Under the pieces are notes generated by a model. That model did not search any database, was not told where the DNA came from, and saw nothing but the letters and a program-made list of their open reading frames with translations. A stretch of DNA of 64,000 nt from Brucella cytisi (GTDB lineage Bacteria; Pseudomonadota; Alphaproteobacteria; Rhizobiales; Rhizobiaceae), in the NCBI GenBank assembly GCA_012103075.1, contig JAAVLQ010000001.1, positions 434,001-498,000 on the forward strand, in the 5' to 3' direction. Below are positions 8,579 to 18,134 of this stretch, piece after piece (position 1 is the first letter of the stretch; each line of letters starts with the position of its first letter). The translations under genes were made by a program, and so were the position numbers.

Positions 8579-9853
8579 ATGACAGCCATCACCGATCCCA
8601 AGAAGTTTCTAACCAGCCTTTTCGATGCCGCAGTTGCAGCTGCCGATCCTGAACTGGTGATCCGCGCCAATCTTCCGGCCAAGCCGAAGGGACGCACGAT
8701 TGTCATCGGGGCGGGCAAGGGCTCGGCGCAGATGGCGGCGGCTTTCGAGCGTGCACAGGAAGCTCCGCTGGAGGGCGTGGTGGTCACACGCTATGGCTAT
8801 GGCGCGCCTTGCGAGCGTATAGAGGTCATCGAGGCTGCACACCCGGTTCCTGATGATGCGGGGCTTGCTGCCTCAAAGCGACTGTTCGATGCCGTATCTG
8901 ATTTGACGGAAGATGACCTCGTGGTGGCGCTCGTTTCCGGTGGTGGGTCTGCCTTGTTGCCGTCGCCGCCGGACGGGCTGACATTTGAGGACGAAATCAC
9001 CGTCAACAAGATCCTGCTTGCTTCCGGCGCGCCCATTTCGGCGATGAATGCGGTCCGCAAACATCTGTCGACGATCAAGGGCGGCAGGCTCGCCGCGGCC
9101 GCCCATCCCGCGAAGGTCTTTTCGCTCGTTGTCTCGGATATTCCGGGCGACAATCCGGCTTTCGTGGCTTCCGGCCCGACCGTGCCGGACGAGACAAACC
9201 GCGATGAGGCTTTGAAAATCATCGAACGCTATCGGCTCGATCTGCCCGATGCTGTGCTTGCCCACATCAAGAGCGAGAAGGCTGATGCGCCAAAGCCGAA
9301 CGACAAGGTTTTTGCAGGCAATGAAGTGCGGGTCATCGCCTCGGCTGCCGTTTCGCTGGAAGCGGCAGTGAAAGAAGCCGCGCGTCATGGCGTCGAAGCA
9401 GTGATCCTCTCTGATGCGATGGAAGGCGAGGCGCGGGAAGTGGCACATGTTCATGCGGCGGTTGCCCGTGAAGTGGCCGACCGTGACCGCCCGTTCAAGA
9501 AGCCGGTGGTCATTCTGTCAGGCGGCGAAACGACAGTCACCATTCGCGGCAAGGGCGGAAAGGGTGGGCGCAACAGCGAGTTCCTGCTGTCTTTTGCCCT
9601 CGATATTGATGGTTATGACAATATCCATGCACTGGCCGCTGACACCGATGGCATCGACGGATCGGAAGACAATGCAGGAGCCTTTGCCGATGGTTCTACT
9701 GTTTTGCGTCTGCAAAAAGCGGGCGAGGATGGCGCGGCGCGGCTCAACGCCAATGATGCCCGGACAGCATTCGACGCCATCGGCGATCTGTTCGTACCGG
9801 GGCCAACCGGCACGAATGTCAATGACCTACGCGCGATCCTTATTGTGGCGTGA
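8579..9853 (+). CDS. ttuD: Glycerate 2-kinase (MOFRL family, TtuD/GckA type)
   Basis: Phosphorylates D-glycerate to 2-phosphoglycerate, the entry to lower glycolysis. 424 residues in one intact frame, the usual length of the MOFRL class. N-terminal DUF4147-like domain (residues about 1-240: IVIGAGKGSAQMAAAFE, VALVSGGGSALLPSPPDGLTF, NAVRKHLSTIKGGRLA, VVSDIPGDNPAFVASGPTVPD). C-terminal MOFRL domain (VILSGGETTVTIRGKGGKGG near residue 315, ALAADTDGIDGSEDNAGAF). It completes the route glyoxylate - tartronate semialdehyde - glycerate - 2-phosphoglycerate encoded by the four consecutive genes. The alternative, a hydroxypyruvate reductase (old TtuD naming), is less likely in this context. Confidence 0.9.
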   Translation: MTAITDPKKFLTSLFDAAVAAADPELVIRANLPAKPKGRTIVIGAGKGSAQMAAAFERAQEAPLEGVVVTRYGYGAPCERIEVIEAAHPVPDDAGLAASKRLFDAVSDLTEDDLVVALVSGGGSALLPSPPDGLTFEDEITVNKILLASGAPISAMNAVRKHLSTIKGGRLAAAAHPAKVFSLVVSDIPGDNPAFVASGPTVPDETNRDEALKIIERYRLDLPDAVLAHIKSEKADAPKPNDKVFAGNEVRVIASAAVSLEAAVKEAARHGVEAVILSDAMEGEAREVAHVHAAVAREVADRDRPFKKPVVILSGGETTVTIRGKGGKGGRNSEFLLSFALDIDGYDNIHALAADTDGIDGSEDNAGAFADGSTVLRLQKAGEDGAARLNANDARTAFDAIGDLFVPGPTGTNVNDLRAILIVA

Positions 9854-9870
9854 AGGCCAGAACCACAATC

Positions 9871-10023
9871 TCAATCAACCCTTGAATCCTCATCCAGAAG
9901 GATGCGATTGGCTGCTCCATCCAGATCGTCATACTGGCCGTTTTTCAACGACCAGAGAAAGGCGACAAGGCCAAGCAGGCCCAGAAACAGCGCGATGGGA
10001 ATGAGAAAGAGAAGTCCGCTCAT
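9871..10023 (-). CDS. ccoS: cbb3-type cytochrome oxidase assembly protein CcoS
   Basis: A 50-residue single-span membrane protein needed to complete cofactor loading of cbb3 oxidase. The sequence begins MSGLLFLIPIALFLGLLGLV, one membrane helix, then the typical FLWSLKNGQYDDLDGAA and an acidic tail. Its ATG overlaps the TGA of ccoI in ATGA (10020-10023), so translation is probably coupled. It is the last gene of the ccoGHIS set. Confidence 0.92.
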   Translation of the reverse strand: MSGLLFLIPIALFLGLLGLVAFLWSLKNGQYDDLDGAANRILLDEDSRVD

Positions 10024-12284
10024 TTGTGCGCTTCCTTGATGACGGCAACAGGCGCGATAGTCTTTGGCGTCTGTCGCTTTTGTTTTCCGGCTCGCAACCG
10101 CAATGCGTTGCTGACGACCACGATGGACGACAGCGACATTGAAAGTGCTGCCACCAGCGGGGTGACATAGCCGAAAATCGCAATTGGCACGGCTATGATG
10201 TTATAGCCGATAGAAAGCCCAAAGTTCTGGCTGATCAACCGGCCCGCTTCCTTCGAGACGGCAAAGGCAAGCGGCACGGCAGACAGACTTTGACGCAGGA
10301 AGACGAAATCCGCCGCATTGCGGCCAATGTCGGCAGCGGTTGCAGGGGCCATGGAAACATGGGCGGCGACGAGTGCCGGAGCGTCGTTCAACCCATCGCC
10401 GACCATCAAGACCTTGCGCCCCTCGGTCGATAGTTTCTGCACCAGTTCCGACTTGTCGGCAGGTAGTACCTCTGCTTGATAATTGTCGACGCCGAGATAA
10501 CCTGCAAGCCTCTCGACGGCAGGCAGCCTATCGCCGGAAATGATGCCAAGCTTCAGCCCGTTGCACTTCAGTGTGGCGATGGCTCCGGCAGCGTCTTCGC
10601 GCGGCTGGTCTTCAAAACGGAAGGTCTGAACCAGCTTTCCATCGATGGAAAGGCAGGTTTCAGGACCATCGGCATGAGGCATGGCAGCGGCATCATCCGC
10701 CCAGTCTTGCTTGCCAAGCCGATAGATGGAGCCATTCAGTTCCGCTTCGATGCCTGCGCCCGGCACTTCCTCGATACGGGTAAAAGCGGTCATTGGTTTT
10801 GCGCCCGAAACACAGCGCAAGTGCACGCGACAACGGATGACGCGAATAAAGCGACAGCTCGGCAGCAATTTCCAGATTGCGGGGATCAATAGCATCTGCA
10901 TCGATCAGTCTGGGCTGACCGAGGGTCAATGTGCCTGTCTTGTCGAAAATGGCAGTGTCAATCTCGGCCATCCGCTCCATGGCGGAGCCGTCCTTGATCA
11001 TGATGCCGTTCTCGAACAGGCGGCGGGCTGCAACCACTTGAACGATTGGAACTGCAAGGGCAAGCGCGCAAGGGCAGGTAATGATGAGTGTGCAGATCGC
11101 GATGTAGATCGAGCGATACCACTCACCGCCAGTGTAGAACATCCAGCCAACGAAGGCGAGGAAGGCGATGGTGTGGACCATCGGCACGTAGAGTTCGGAA
11201 GCACGGTCGGCAAGACGGCGATAATAAGCACGCCCGCCTTCGGCGACATCCATCAGCCGCACCATTTCAGCAAGGAAGGAATCCTTGGCTTCCGCTGTCG
11301 CGCGAAGGATAAGCGGCGTGGAAAGATTAAGCGTGCCCGCGCGGATCTCCGAGCCGGGGCCAACGGGAACCGCATCGCTTTCGCCCGATGCAATGGCGCA
11401 ATCAAGTTCCGAGCGGCCTTCTTCCACCTTTGCATCGACAGGTACACGCTCACCTGCTGCAAGGATGATGCGCATTCCGGGGCGGATTTCATTGACCGGC
11501 AGGTAGTTGCGTTCGTCATTCTCGCCAATCACCACGGCACCGCGGCTGCCGAGCTGCGCCAGACCGCGCACGGCAGAACGGGCACGTGCGCGCATCATGT
11601 AATCGAGCGTGCGACCGATCAACAGGAAGAACAGCAGTGTCACCGATGCATCGAAATAGGCGTGCTGGCCATGGTTTATCGTCTCATAAACGCTCATACC
11701 AAAGGCAAGCGTGATTGCGAGTGCAATCGGTACGTCCATGTTCACGCGCCGTGCGCGCAGTGCATTCCAAGCAGAAACATAGAAAATGCGACCTGAATAA
11801 ATCAGCGTCGGAAGGGCGATGAGGCCGGAAATCCAGTGAAACATGTCGCGCGTCGCGGCATCCGCACCCGACCACACGGCAACGGACAGGAGCATCACAT
11901 TGCTGGAAGCAAAGGCCGCGACGCCAAGCGCGATCAAAAGCCGCGTGAAGGTGGGGTCCTTGTCCTGCGCCATGTCAAAGATATGGGCTTCATAGCCAAG
12001 CCTGCGCAGTGGATCGACTACATCCGGCGGCGTCTCACCATCTTTCCAGCGCACGGATACGCGGCGCGCCGTCAGGTCAGGTTGACGCGGACATAGGCAA
12101 CGCCTGCGATCTTGCCGAGTGTCTCCTCGATATTCTTGATGCACAGGCCACAATGAACGCCCGGAACCGACAGGTCGAGCTGGCGAAAGCCGTCTCCAAG
12201 CGCGCGGCTTGCGACCTGCATTTCATCTGCCGAAACGGACTGAACGACGGTCGCAATCTGTGCATTCTCAACGCAGCAGCTCAT
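10020..12284 (-). CDS. ccoI: Copper-exporting P1B-type ATPase for cbb3 oxidase assembly
   Basis: CcoI/FixI delivers copper to the CcoN active site. About 754 residues after correction. Parts: short Cys-rich N-terminus (MSCCVENAQ); HMA domain with GVHCGLCIKNIEE near residue 45; eight predicted membrane spans; TGES-like loop as ASGESDAVPV; the CPC motif in LIITCPCALALAVPIV; phosphorylation motif DKTGTLT; ATP-binding HP in SRHPLSRALAL; hinge GDGLNDAPALV. ATG 12284 follows GGGAGGATACT and overlaps the ccoH stop by ATGA. Breaks near 12075 and 10795. Confidence 0.93.
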
Positions 12285-12776
12285 AGTATCCTCCCGTCCT
12301 TCACAAGAACGCGGATGATGTGGCGATAAGGGTCTTCAAGACCGGCATCGGCATTGACTTCCATTATCCGGGCACCCTCACCAAGTTCCAGTGGGGCGGT
12401 CAGCGTGCCGGGCTCGCGGACGGTCAGCGTGACCTTGGTGTCGTTCACGTCGCCGACCGGGCGCTTGAACTCAACTGTGCCGCCGGTCATGGCGACGACC
12501 TTGCCTTCACGGTCGGCCAACTGCCGGTGAAGACGCCGTGTTCAAAAGCAGGCTTCGACTGCCATTGCAGCGCTGCCTGCTCCTTGCCGGTCTGTGCCTT
12601 GTCGTTGAATTCCCGGCTGGCGACATAGGTGTTCTTCACCACCAGCCCGCTCCAGCTATGGATGGCATTGTAGGCCATGGTCAGATTGACGGCGATAATG
12701 ACACCGAAGAATGCGAGCATTATGCCCAGCATATGCCAGCCTGTAAACGTGCCGGAGTTTTCGACTTGATCGACAT
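12281..12776 (-). CDS. ccoH: FixH/CcoH membrane protein of cbb3 oxidase assembly
   Basis: About 164 residues. One N-terminal membrane helix (FTGWHMLGIMLAFFGVIIAV) followed by a periplasmic FixH domain (NAIHSWSGLVVKNTYVASREFN, then PVGDVNDTKVTLTVREPG). CcoH is needed for stable cbb3 assembly beside CcoI. The start is the ATG at 12776 in TAATG, overlapping the ccoG stop; a lost base near 12757 separates this ATG from the FTGWHML frame. A second break lies near 12527 (FTGQLADREGK). Confidence 0.88.
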
Positions 12777-14324
12777 TATCTGCCCTCCGGTGCCATGAAA
12801 GTTGCCTTGTAGCGTGCATGTTCCGCACCGTTCGCGTCACGCACTTCGATTTCATAGTCCTTGCGATGGTCGGTAATCGCATCATGCGGCATGGTGACGA
12901 AGACACGCAACGTCTTCAAACGGTCCGGCTCCACCGGAACATCGTAATTGCCGTTTGCATCCGCTGTTTCGTCTTGCACTGTCAGTGTCGCCTTCGGCAG
13001 GCCCTCGATGGAAAGGCGGAAGGTGCGCGGCGTCGGGATCATGTTGAGCAACTTGACCGTATAGCCATTGCGGATCGAGCCATCGGATAGAAGCACATAC
13101 TGCGGCGTGCGATCATGCAACACGTTGATGCCGATGCGCTGACGCGTCGAAAGCGAGATGACAAGTGTCAGGCCAATCAGCGCCCATACGGCGAAGTAGA
13201 ACATGCTGCGCGGGCGTAACACCTTCTTCCATGACAGGTTCTGCACTTTGTCCGAGAAAGTGTTCGGCGCCTTGTAGACGCGTGCCTGATCGATAGGAGC
13301 CGTGCCATTATTGGTCGCGAGCGCCATGTTGAATTCGTAATCGGCCAGCGTCGCATAGGAGATGAGACCGCGCGGCTTGTCGATCTTGTCCATCACCGAA
13401 TTGCAGGCATCGATGCACAGTGCACAGGTGATGCATTCGAGCTGCTGGCCGTCGCGAATGTCGATACCCATCGGGCAGGCTGCGACACAGGCGTTGCAAT
13501 CCACGCAATCGCCTACGGTTTCGCCTGTGGCAATCGCCTTCTTGGAATGGCGTGAACGCGGCTCGCCGCGCCAGTCATTATAGGTGACGGTGAGCGAATT
13601 TTCGTCCAGCATCGCGGCCTGAATACGCGGCCATGGGCACATATAGGTGCAGACTTGCTCGCGCATCAGTCCGCCAAAAATATATGTGGTGGCGGTTAGG
13701 ATGGCGACAGTGAAATAGGCGACAGGTGCGGCCTGACCTGTCACGAAATCCAAGAGCAACTTTGGCGCGTCGGCGAAATAGAAGATCCGGGCGCCGCCGG
13801 TCAGGACGCCGATTATGATCCAGATGGAGTGTTTGGCGACCCGCTTCCAGATCTTGTCGAAGGTCCAAGGTGCCTTGTCCAGTTTCATGCGTGCATTGCG
13901 GTCGCCTTCGATGGCGCGTTCGACGACCAGATAGAGATCGACCCATACGGTCTGGGGGCAGGTATAGCCACACCGGGCGCGGCCTGCGACGGACGTTACA
14001 AGAAACAGGCCGAGGCCCGCCATGATGAGCAAGCCTGCAACGTAATAGAATTCCTGCGGCCAGATTTCGACGAAGAAGAAATAGAAGCGGCGGTTGGCAA
14101 GATCGATCAGCACCGCCTGATCTGGCGCATAGGGACCGCGATCCCAGCGCAGCGGGGCGTCAGATAGTAGATGCCCAGCGTAATGAGCATTACAATCCAC
14201 TTGAAGCGCCGGAACTCGCCCTGCACGCGCTTCGGAAAAATCTTCACCCGCGCCGCATAAAGCGATTGGCGGGTCTTGGGGAATTGACTGCCTGAACGTC
14301 AATGCGTTCGACATCGTCTGACAT
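12776..14324 (-). CDS. ccoG: Cytochrome c oxidase accessory protein CcoG (RdxA/FixG family)
   Basis: Membrane-bound ferredoxin-like protein, reported to act as cupric reductase in cbb3 copper delivery. About 515 residues. Membrane spans near the N-terminus; CGYTCPQTVWVDLY; two [4Fe-4S] clusters CVDCNACVAACPMGIDIRDG and CITCALCIDACN; further helices (FYFAVWALIGLTLVISLS); and a C-terminal Ig-like periplasmic domain. True start is ATG 14324 (MSDDVERIDVQAVNSP) behind GGAGCAAGG; breaks near 14279 and 14155 hide it, so an automatic call would give a false N-terminus beginning at 14395. Confidence 0.9.
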
Positions 14325-14517
14325 TTGCCTTGCTCCTGAAGCGTGATCCCGGAAAGACAGAAGCTGGTTTCCCGGAATGATCGCACTTGCAACAATTGAG
14401 AGCGGGGTGGTTATTCGCCGTCCGTTCCAATGCAGTGGTTCGAAGTTTATCCGGCCTGCCGTTTAAGCCGGGAGCACACGCCCCTCTCATCGGAACCGAT
14501 GTGAGGGCCAGTTATTG

Positions 14518-15382
14518 TTACTCACCACCGCCCAGTGAATGGACGAAGATGGCAAGCTGCTTGACGGTCGCATCACCGAGGCGTGTTTCCCATGCAGGCA
14601 TGACGCCATGCTTGGGATGCGATACCTGACGTATGATGGCGTCCTCGCCGGAACCGTAGAACCAGATGGCGTCTGTCAGGTTCGGCGCACCGAACTCACG
14701 CAGACCCTTGGCATCCGCGCCGTGGCAGACAGCACAGTTTTCGGCGAACACCTTCTTGCCTTCCGGCACCATTCCCGGATTATGCGGTGTGCCGGAGAGG
14801 CTCACCACATAGGCAGCGACATCGCGGATCTGCTGCGGTTCCAGCACGTCGACAAAAGCCGGCATCTCGGAGATGCGGGTGTCGGCATCGTCCTTCGAAC
14901 GCACACCATGACGAATGGTCGTCAGAACGTCGTCGATGGAACCGCCCCACAGCCAGTCGTCATCGTTGAGGTTCGGATAGCCGGGTGCGCCCTGTGCGCC
15001 AGAACCGTGGCATTGCACGCAGTTGACGCGAAAGGCAGCGGCGCCGCCGGCAATCGCATACTGGCGCAGGTTTTCGGTCAGCCAGAATCTCGTGCACGTC
15101 CTTGGCCTTGATCTGGTCGATAATGCCCTGACGCTCGCTGTCGATCTTCGCGGTTTCTTCCCAGAAGGCGCCACGGCTCGACCAGCCGAGCACGCCGCCG
15201 GTGGAACTGGAAATCAACGGCGGGGCCGGATAGGCGATGACATAGGCTAGGGCCCAGAAAATGGTGGCGTAGAATGTCCACAGCCACCAGCGGGGCATCG
15301 GATTGTCGAGTTCCTTGATGCCGTCCCATTCGTGACCGGTCGTCGCTACGCCGGTGACATCGTCAATTTGCTTGTCAGTCAT
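14518..15382 (-). CDS. ccoP: cbb3-type cytochrome c oxidase dihaem subunit CcoP (FixP)
   Basis: Membrane-anchored dihaem cytochrome c passing electrons to CcoO/CcoN. About 287 residues. Membrane anchor WWLWTFYATIFWALAYVIAYP; two class I haem domains with CVQCH (near 15010) and CAVCH (near 14730) and axial-Met regions SEMPAFVDVL and GVMPAWE. Start ATG 15382 is chosen over ATG 15391 because AAGGA sits 8 bases upstream and because the end of ccoQ overlaps it (ATGACTGA). One break near 15085. Confidence 0.92.
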
Positions 15383-15532
15383 TTGCGTCATCCTTGAAAG
15401 GAATGTCCTTCGCGTGGTCGGCCATCTGCTTGCTGCCGGCCGGAACGCGTAGAAGACGACGAAGAGGAAAAAGAGCGCCATGCCGAGCAGACCCCAGCTA
15501 TCGGCGAAAGTGCGCATGGTGTTGTAATCCAT
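15375..15532 (-). CDS. ccoQ: cbb3 oxidase subunit CcoQ (FixQ)
   Basis: Small single-span subunit, about 52 residues: MDYNTMRTFADSWGLLGMAL, FFLFVVFYAFRP, then a charged tail. In the sequence as given, a base missing near 15443 throws the frame so that it runs straight into ccoP. Restoring one G gives the usual tail (KQMADHAKDIPFKDDAND) and a stop at 15375-15377, overlapping the ccoP start. Confidence 0.88.
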
Positions 15533-15547
15533 CGCTAAATCTCCGAT

Positions 15548-16279
15548 TTATCTCGCTTTAGGGGACTGGTCGTAGGTCGAGAAATCGACCAGCGTGCCGA
15601 GCATCTGGAGATAGGCGATGAGTGCGTCCATCTCCGAGATCATCTGCGGATTGCCGTCGAAATCACCGACCCCCGCCTTGGGATAGCGGGCCTCGACGCC
15701 GGAAGTATCCGCATCGGGTGTTGCCTGTGCCGTCAGATCATCCAGCGCGCTGTCGATCATTTCACGGCTGTAGGGCACACCAACCGCCGCATTGGCCTTC
15801 AGATTGCCAGCAATGTTGGCGGCGTCCAGCGGACGGTCCTTCAAGAAGGCATAGCTCGGCATGACCGATTCCGGCACCACATCGCGCGGACGGACAAGGT
15901 GCTGCACATGCCATTCGTTCGAATATCGGCCGCCGACGCGTGCGAGGTCCGGCCCCGTGCGCTTGGAACCCCATTGGAATGAGTGATCGTACATGGATTC
16001 CGCAGCAAGGCTGTAGTGACCGTAGCGTTCCACCTCGTCGCGGAACGGACGGATCATCTGGCTGTGGCAAAGGTAACAGCCTTCACGGACATAGACGTCG
16101 CGGCCCGCGAGTTCCAGCGGCGAGTAGGGGCGCATGCCCTCCACTTTCTCGATTGTGTTCTCGAGATAGAAAAGCGGTGCGATTTCAACGATGCCACCGA
16201 TCGTGACCACGGCGAGTGATGCGATCAGCAGCAGAGTTGCGTTTTTCTCCAGCTTGGAGTGGTTCTTTAGTATCGACAT
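15548..16279 (-). CDS. ccoO: cbb3-type cytochrome c oxidase monohaem subunit CcoO (FixO)
   Basis: 243 residues, the normal FixO length, in one unbroken frame. N-terminal membrane anchor ([22 protein letters not shown]) and a periplasmic haem c domain with CYLCH near residue 70, then [18 protein letters not shown] and the axial-Met segment [10 protein letters not shown]. It carries electrons from CcoP to the CcoN active site. Confidence 0.96.
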   Translation of the reverse strand: MSILKNHSKLEKNATLLLIASLAVVTIGGIVEIAPLFYLENTIEKVEGMRPYSPLELAGRDVYVREGCYLCHSQMIRPFRDEVERYGHYSLAAESMYDHSFQWGSKRTGPDLARVGGRYSNEWHVQHLVRPRDVVPESVMPSYAFLKDRPLDAANIAGNLKANAAVGVPYSREMIDSALDDLTAQATPDADTSGVEARYPKAGVGDFDGNPQMISEMDALIAYLQMLGTLVDFSTYDQSPKAR

Positions 16280-16293
16280 AAATCACACGCTCC

Positions 16294-17927
16294 TTATTCG
16301 GCAGGCTGCATGGTGGCGCCGGTCGCAGGCTGCGTACCGCCCATGGGCGCTTCGTTGCGCAGATTGCCGCGAATGGTCTGATAGACGTTCCGGGCCATCA
16401 CGAAGCCACCGGCGAGGTAGAGCACGCCGCCAAGCGTACGGATGACGTAATACGGGAACATGGCGAGCACGGTTTCCGCGAAGGAATAGACGAGGAAGCC
16501 CCGGTCGTCATATTCGCGCCACATCAGGCCCCTGCTGGATACCGGCAACCCACATTGCGGCCGCATAGAGAACGATGCCGAGCGTCGCCAGCCAGAAGTG
16601 CCAGTTGACCATACGGATCGAATAGAGCCGCTGGCGGTTCCACAGCTTCGGTGCGAGATAATAGACGGCGGCAAACGAGATCATGCCATTCCAGCCCAGC
16701 GCACCCGCATGAACGTGACCGATGGTCCAGTCCGTATAGTGCGACAGCGAATTGACGGCCTTGATCGACAGCATCGGGCCTTCAAAGGTTGCCATGCCGT
16801 AGAAGGCTATGGCTGCAACCATCAGTCGGATGATCGGATCGGTACGGACCTTGTCCCGGGCACCCGAAAGCGTCATCAGGCCGTTGATCATGCCACCCCG
16901 GGACGGCATCCACAGCATGATGGAGAAAACCATACCCAGCGTCTGCGCCCAATCGGGAACAGCGGTGTAATGCAGATGGTGCGGACCGGCCCAGATATAG
17001 AGGAATATGATCGACCAGAAGTGCACGATCGACAGGCGGTAGGAATAGATCGGACGCTCTGCCTGCTTCGGTACGAAATAGTACATCATGGCCAGAAACG
17101 GCACGGTCAGGAAGAAGGCAACGGCGTTATGGCCATACCACCACTGCGTCACAGCATCCTGCACACCTGCAAAGGCCGAATAGCTCTTGACGCCGAGGAA
17201 AAAGAAACCGGGATCGCCAGATTGTTGATGATGTGCAACATGGCGATGGTGATGATGAAGGACAGGTAGAACCAGTTCGCCACATAGATATGCGGCTCCT
17301 TGCGCTTCAGGATCGTACCGAGGAAGACGACCAGATAGGCGACCCAGACGATGGTGAGCCAGATGTCGACATACCATTCCGGTTCGGCATATTCGCGGCT
17401 CTGAGTGATGCCGAGCAGATAGCCGGTCGCGGCCATCACGATGAAGAGCTGATAACCCCAGAACACGAACCATGCAAGGTCGCCGCCGATCAGGCGGGCG
17501 GGCGCGGCAGGTGCGCTGCACGACATAAAACGACGATGCTATGAGCGCATTGCCGCCGAATGCGAAGATCACCGCAGAGGTGTGCAGCGCGGACGCAGGC
17601 GGCCGAAGTTCAGATAAGGTTCCAGATTGAGATCGGGAAAGGCGAGCTGCGCGGCGATAACCACTCCGACCAGAAAACCGGTCACCCCCAGAAAACCGTC
17701 GCGATGACACCGTAGCGAATCGGGCCGTCCATATAGGTGGATTGGTCGACCTTTTTCTGCGTCAGGCCGTAATCGGCATTTCGCAGCAGAAGAATGGTGA
17801 AGATGGCCAGTGTAGCGAACAGAATCCACATATGGGTTCTGAACAGCTCATCATGGGAAAATCCGGCCAGAAGCACGGCAAAAAGTGCTCCCAGACCGGA
17901 AAGGACTGTTCCAGCGGCGTAGTTCAT
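16294..17927 (-). CDS. ccoN: cbb3-type cytochrome c oxidase catalytic subunit CcoN (FixN)
   Basis: Haem-copper oxidase subunit I of the high-affinity C-family oxidase, reducing O2 to water and pumping protons across the inner membrane at low oxygen. About 544 residues with some 12 membrane helices. Haem b and CuB ligands lie in [42 protein letters not shown] and [19 protein letters not shown]. Five breaks, near 17693, 17587, 17505, 17210 and 16525. ATG 17927 follows GAGGGGA. It is first of ccoNOQP, about 97 bases downstream of the centre of a perfect FNR/FixK box. Confidence 0.94.
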
Positions 17928-17983
17928 GAAATCCCCTCGCAGCGCATGACAAGAGCCATCTCGGATGAGACAGCAATAGCGAT

Positions 17984-18042
17984 AAGTTTCCTATCAGCGC
18001 TTAGGGGGCAGCTGTCATTGATCTAAATCAAAGACAGCTGCC
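17984..18042 (-). promoter_or_regulatory. FNR/FixK-type promoter of ccoNOQP inside an extended palindrome
   Basis: TTGATCTAAATCAA (18018-18031) is a perfect TTGAT-N4-ATCAA box. It is flanked by perfect 10-bp inverted arms GGCAGCTGTC (18007-18016) and GACAGCTGCC (18033-18042), making a near-perfect 36-bp dyad. A weak -10 (TGATAG on the minus strand, 17996-17991) puts the start of transcription about 41 bases from the box centre, the spacing of a class II activated promoter. Confidence 0.85.
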
Positions 18043-18101
18043 AGAAGGCCCGAAAAAATAAGGAAGAGAGCCTTGCTCAGGATTCGTCAATATCCCGCTC
18101 C

Positions 18102-18128
18102 AGCTGCATCATGACACGGGATGCAGCT
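18102..18128. terminator. Hairpin between the sensor kinase gene and ccoN
   Basis: Perfect 9-bp arms AGCTGCATC (18102-18110) and GATGCAGCT (18120-18128). The T-rich run (TTTTATAT) is on the plus side, so it is a poor terminator for the minus-strand kinase gene that ends at 18135. It may instead limit plus-strand transcripts or protect the mRNA end. Confidence 0.45.
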
Positions 18129-18134
18129 TTTATA

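Noticed and set aside
10726-11796. 356-codon plus-strand frame within ccoI
   Set aside because: Antisense to the ATPase; composition (Cys, His, Arg-rich) is that of a shadow frame.
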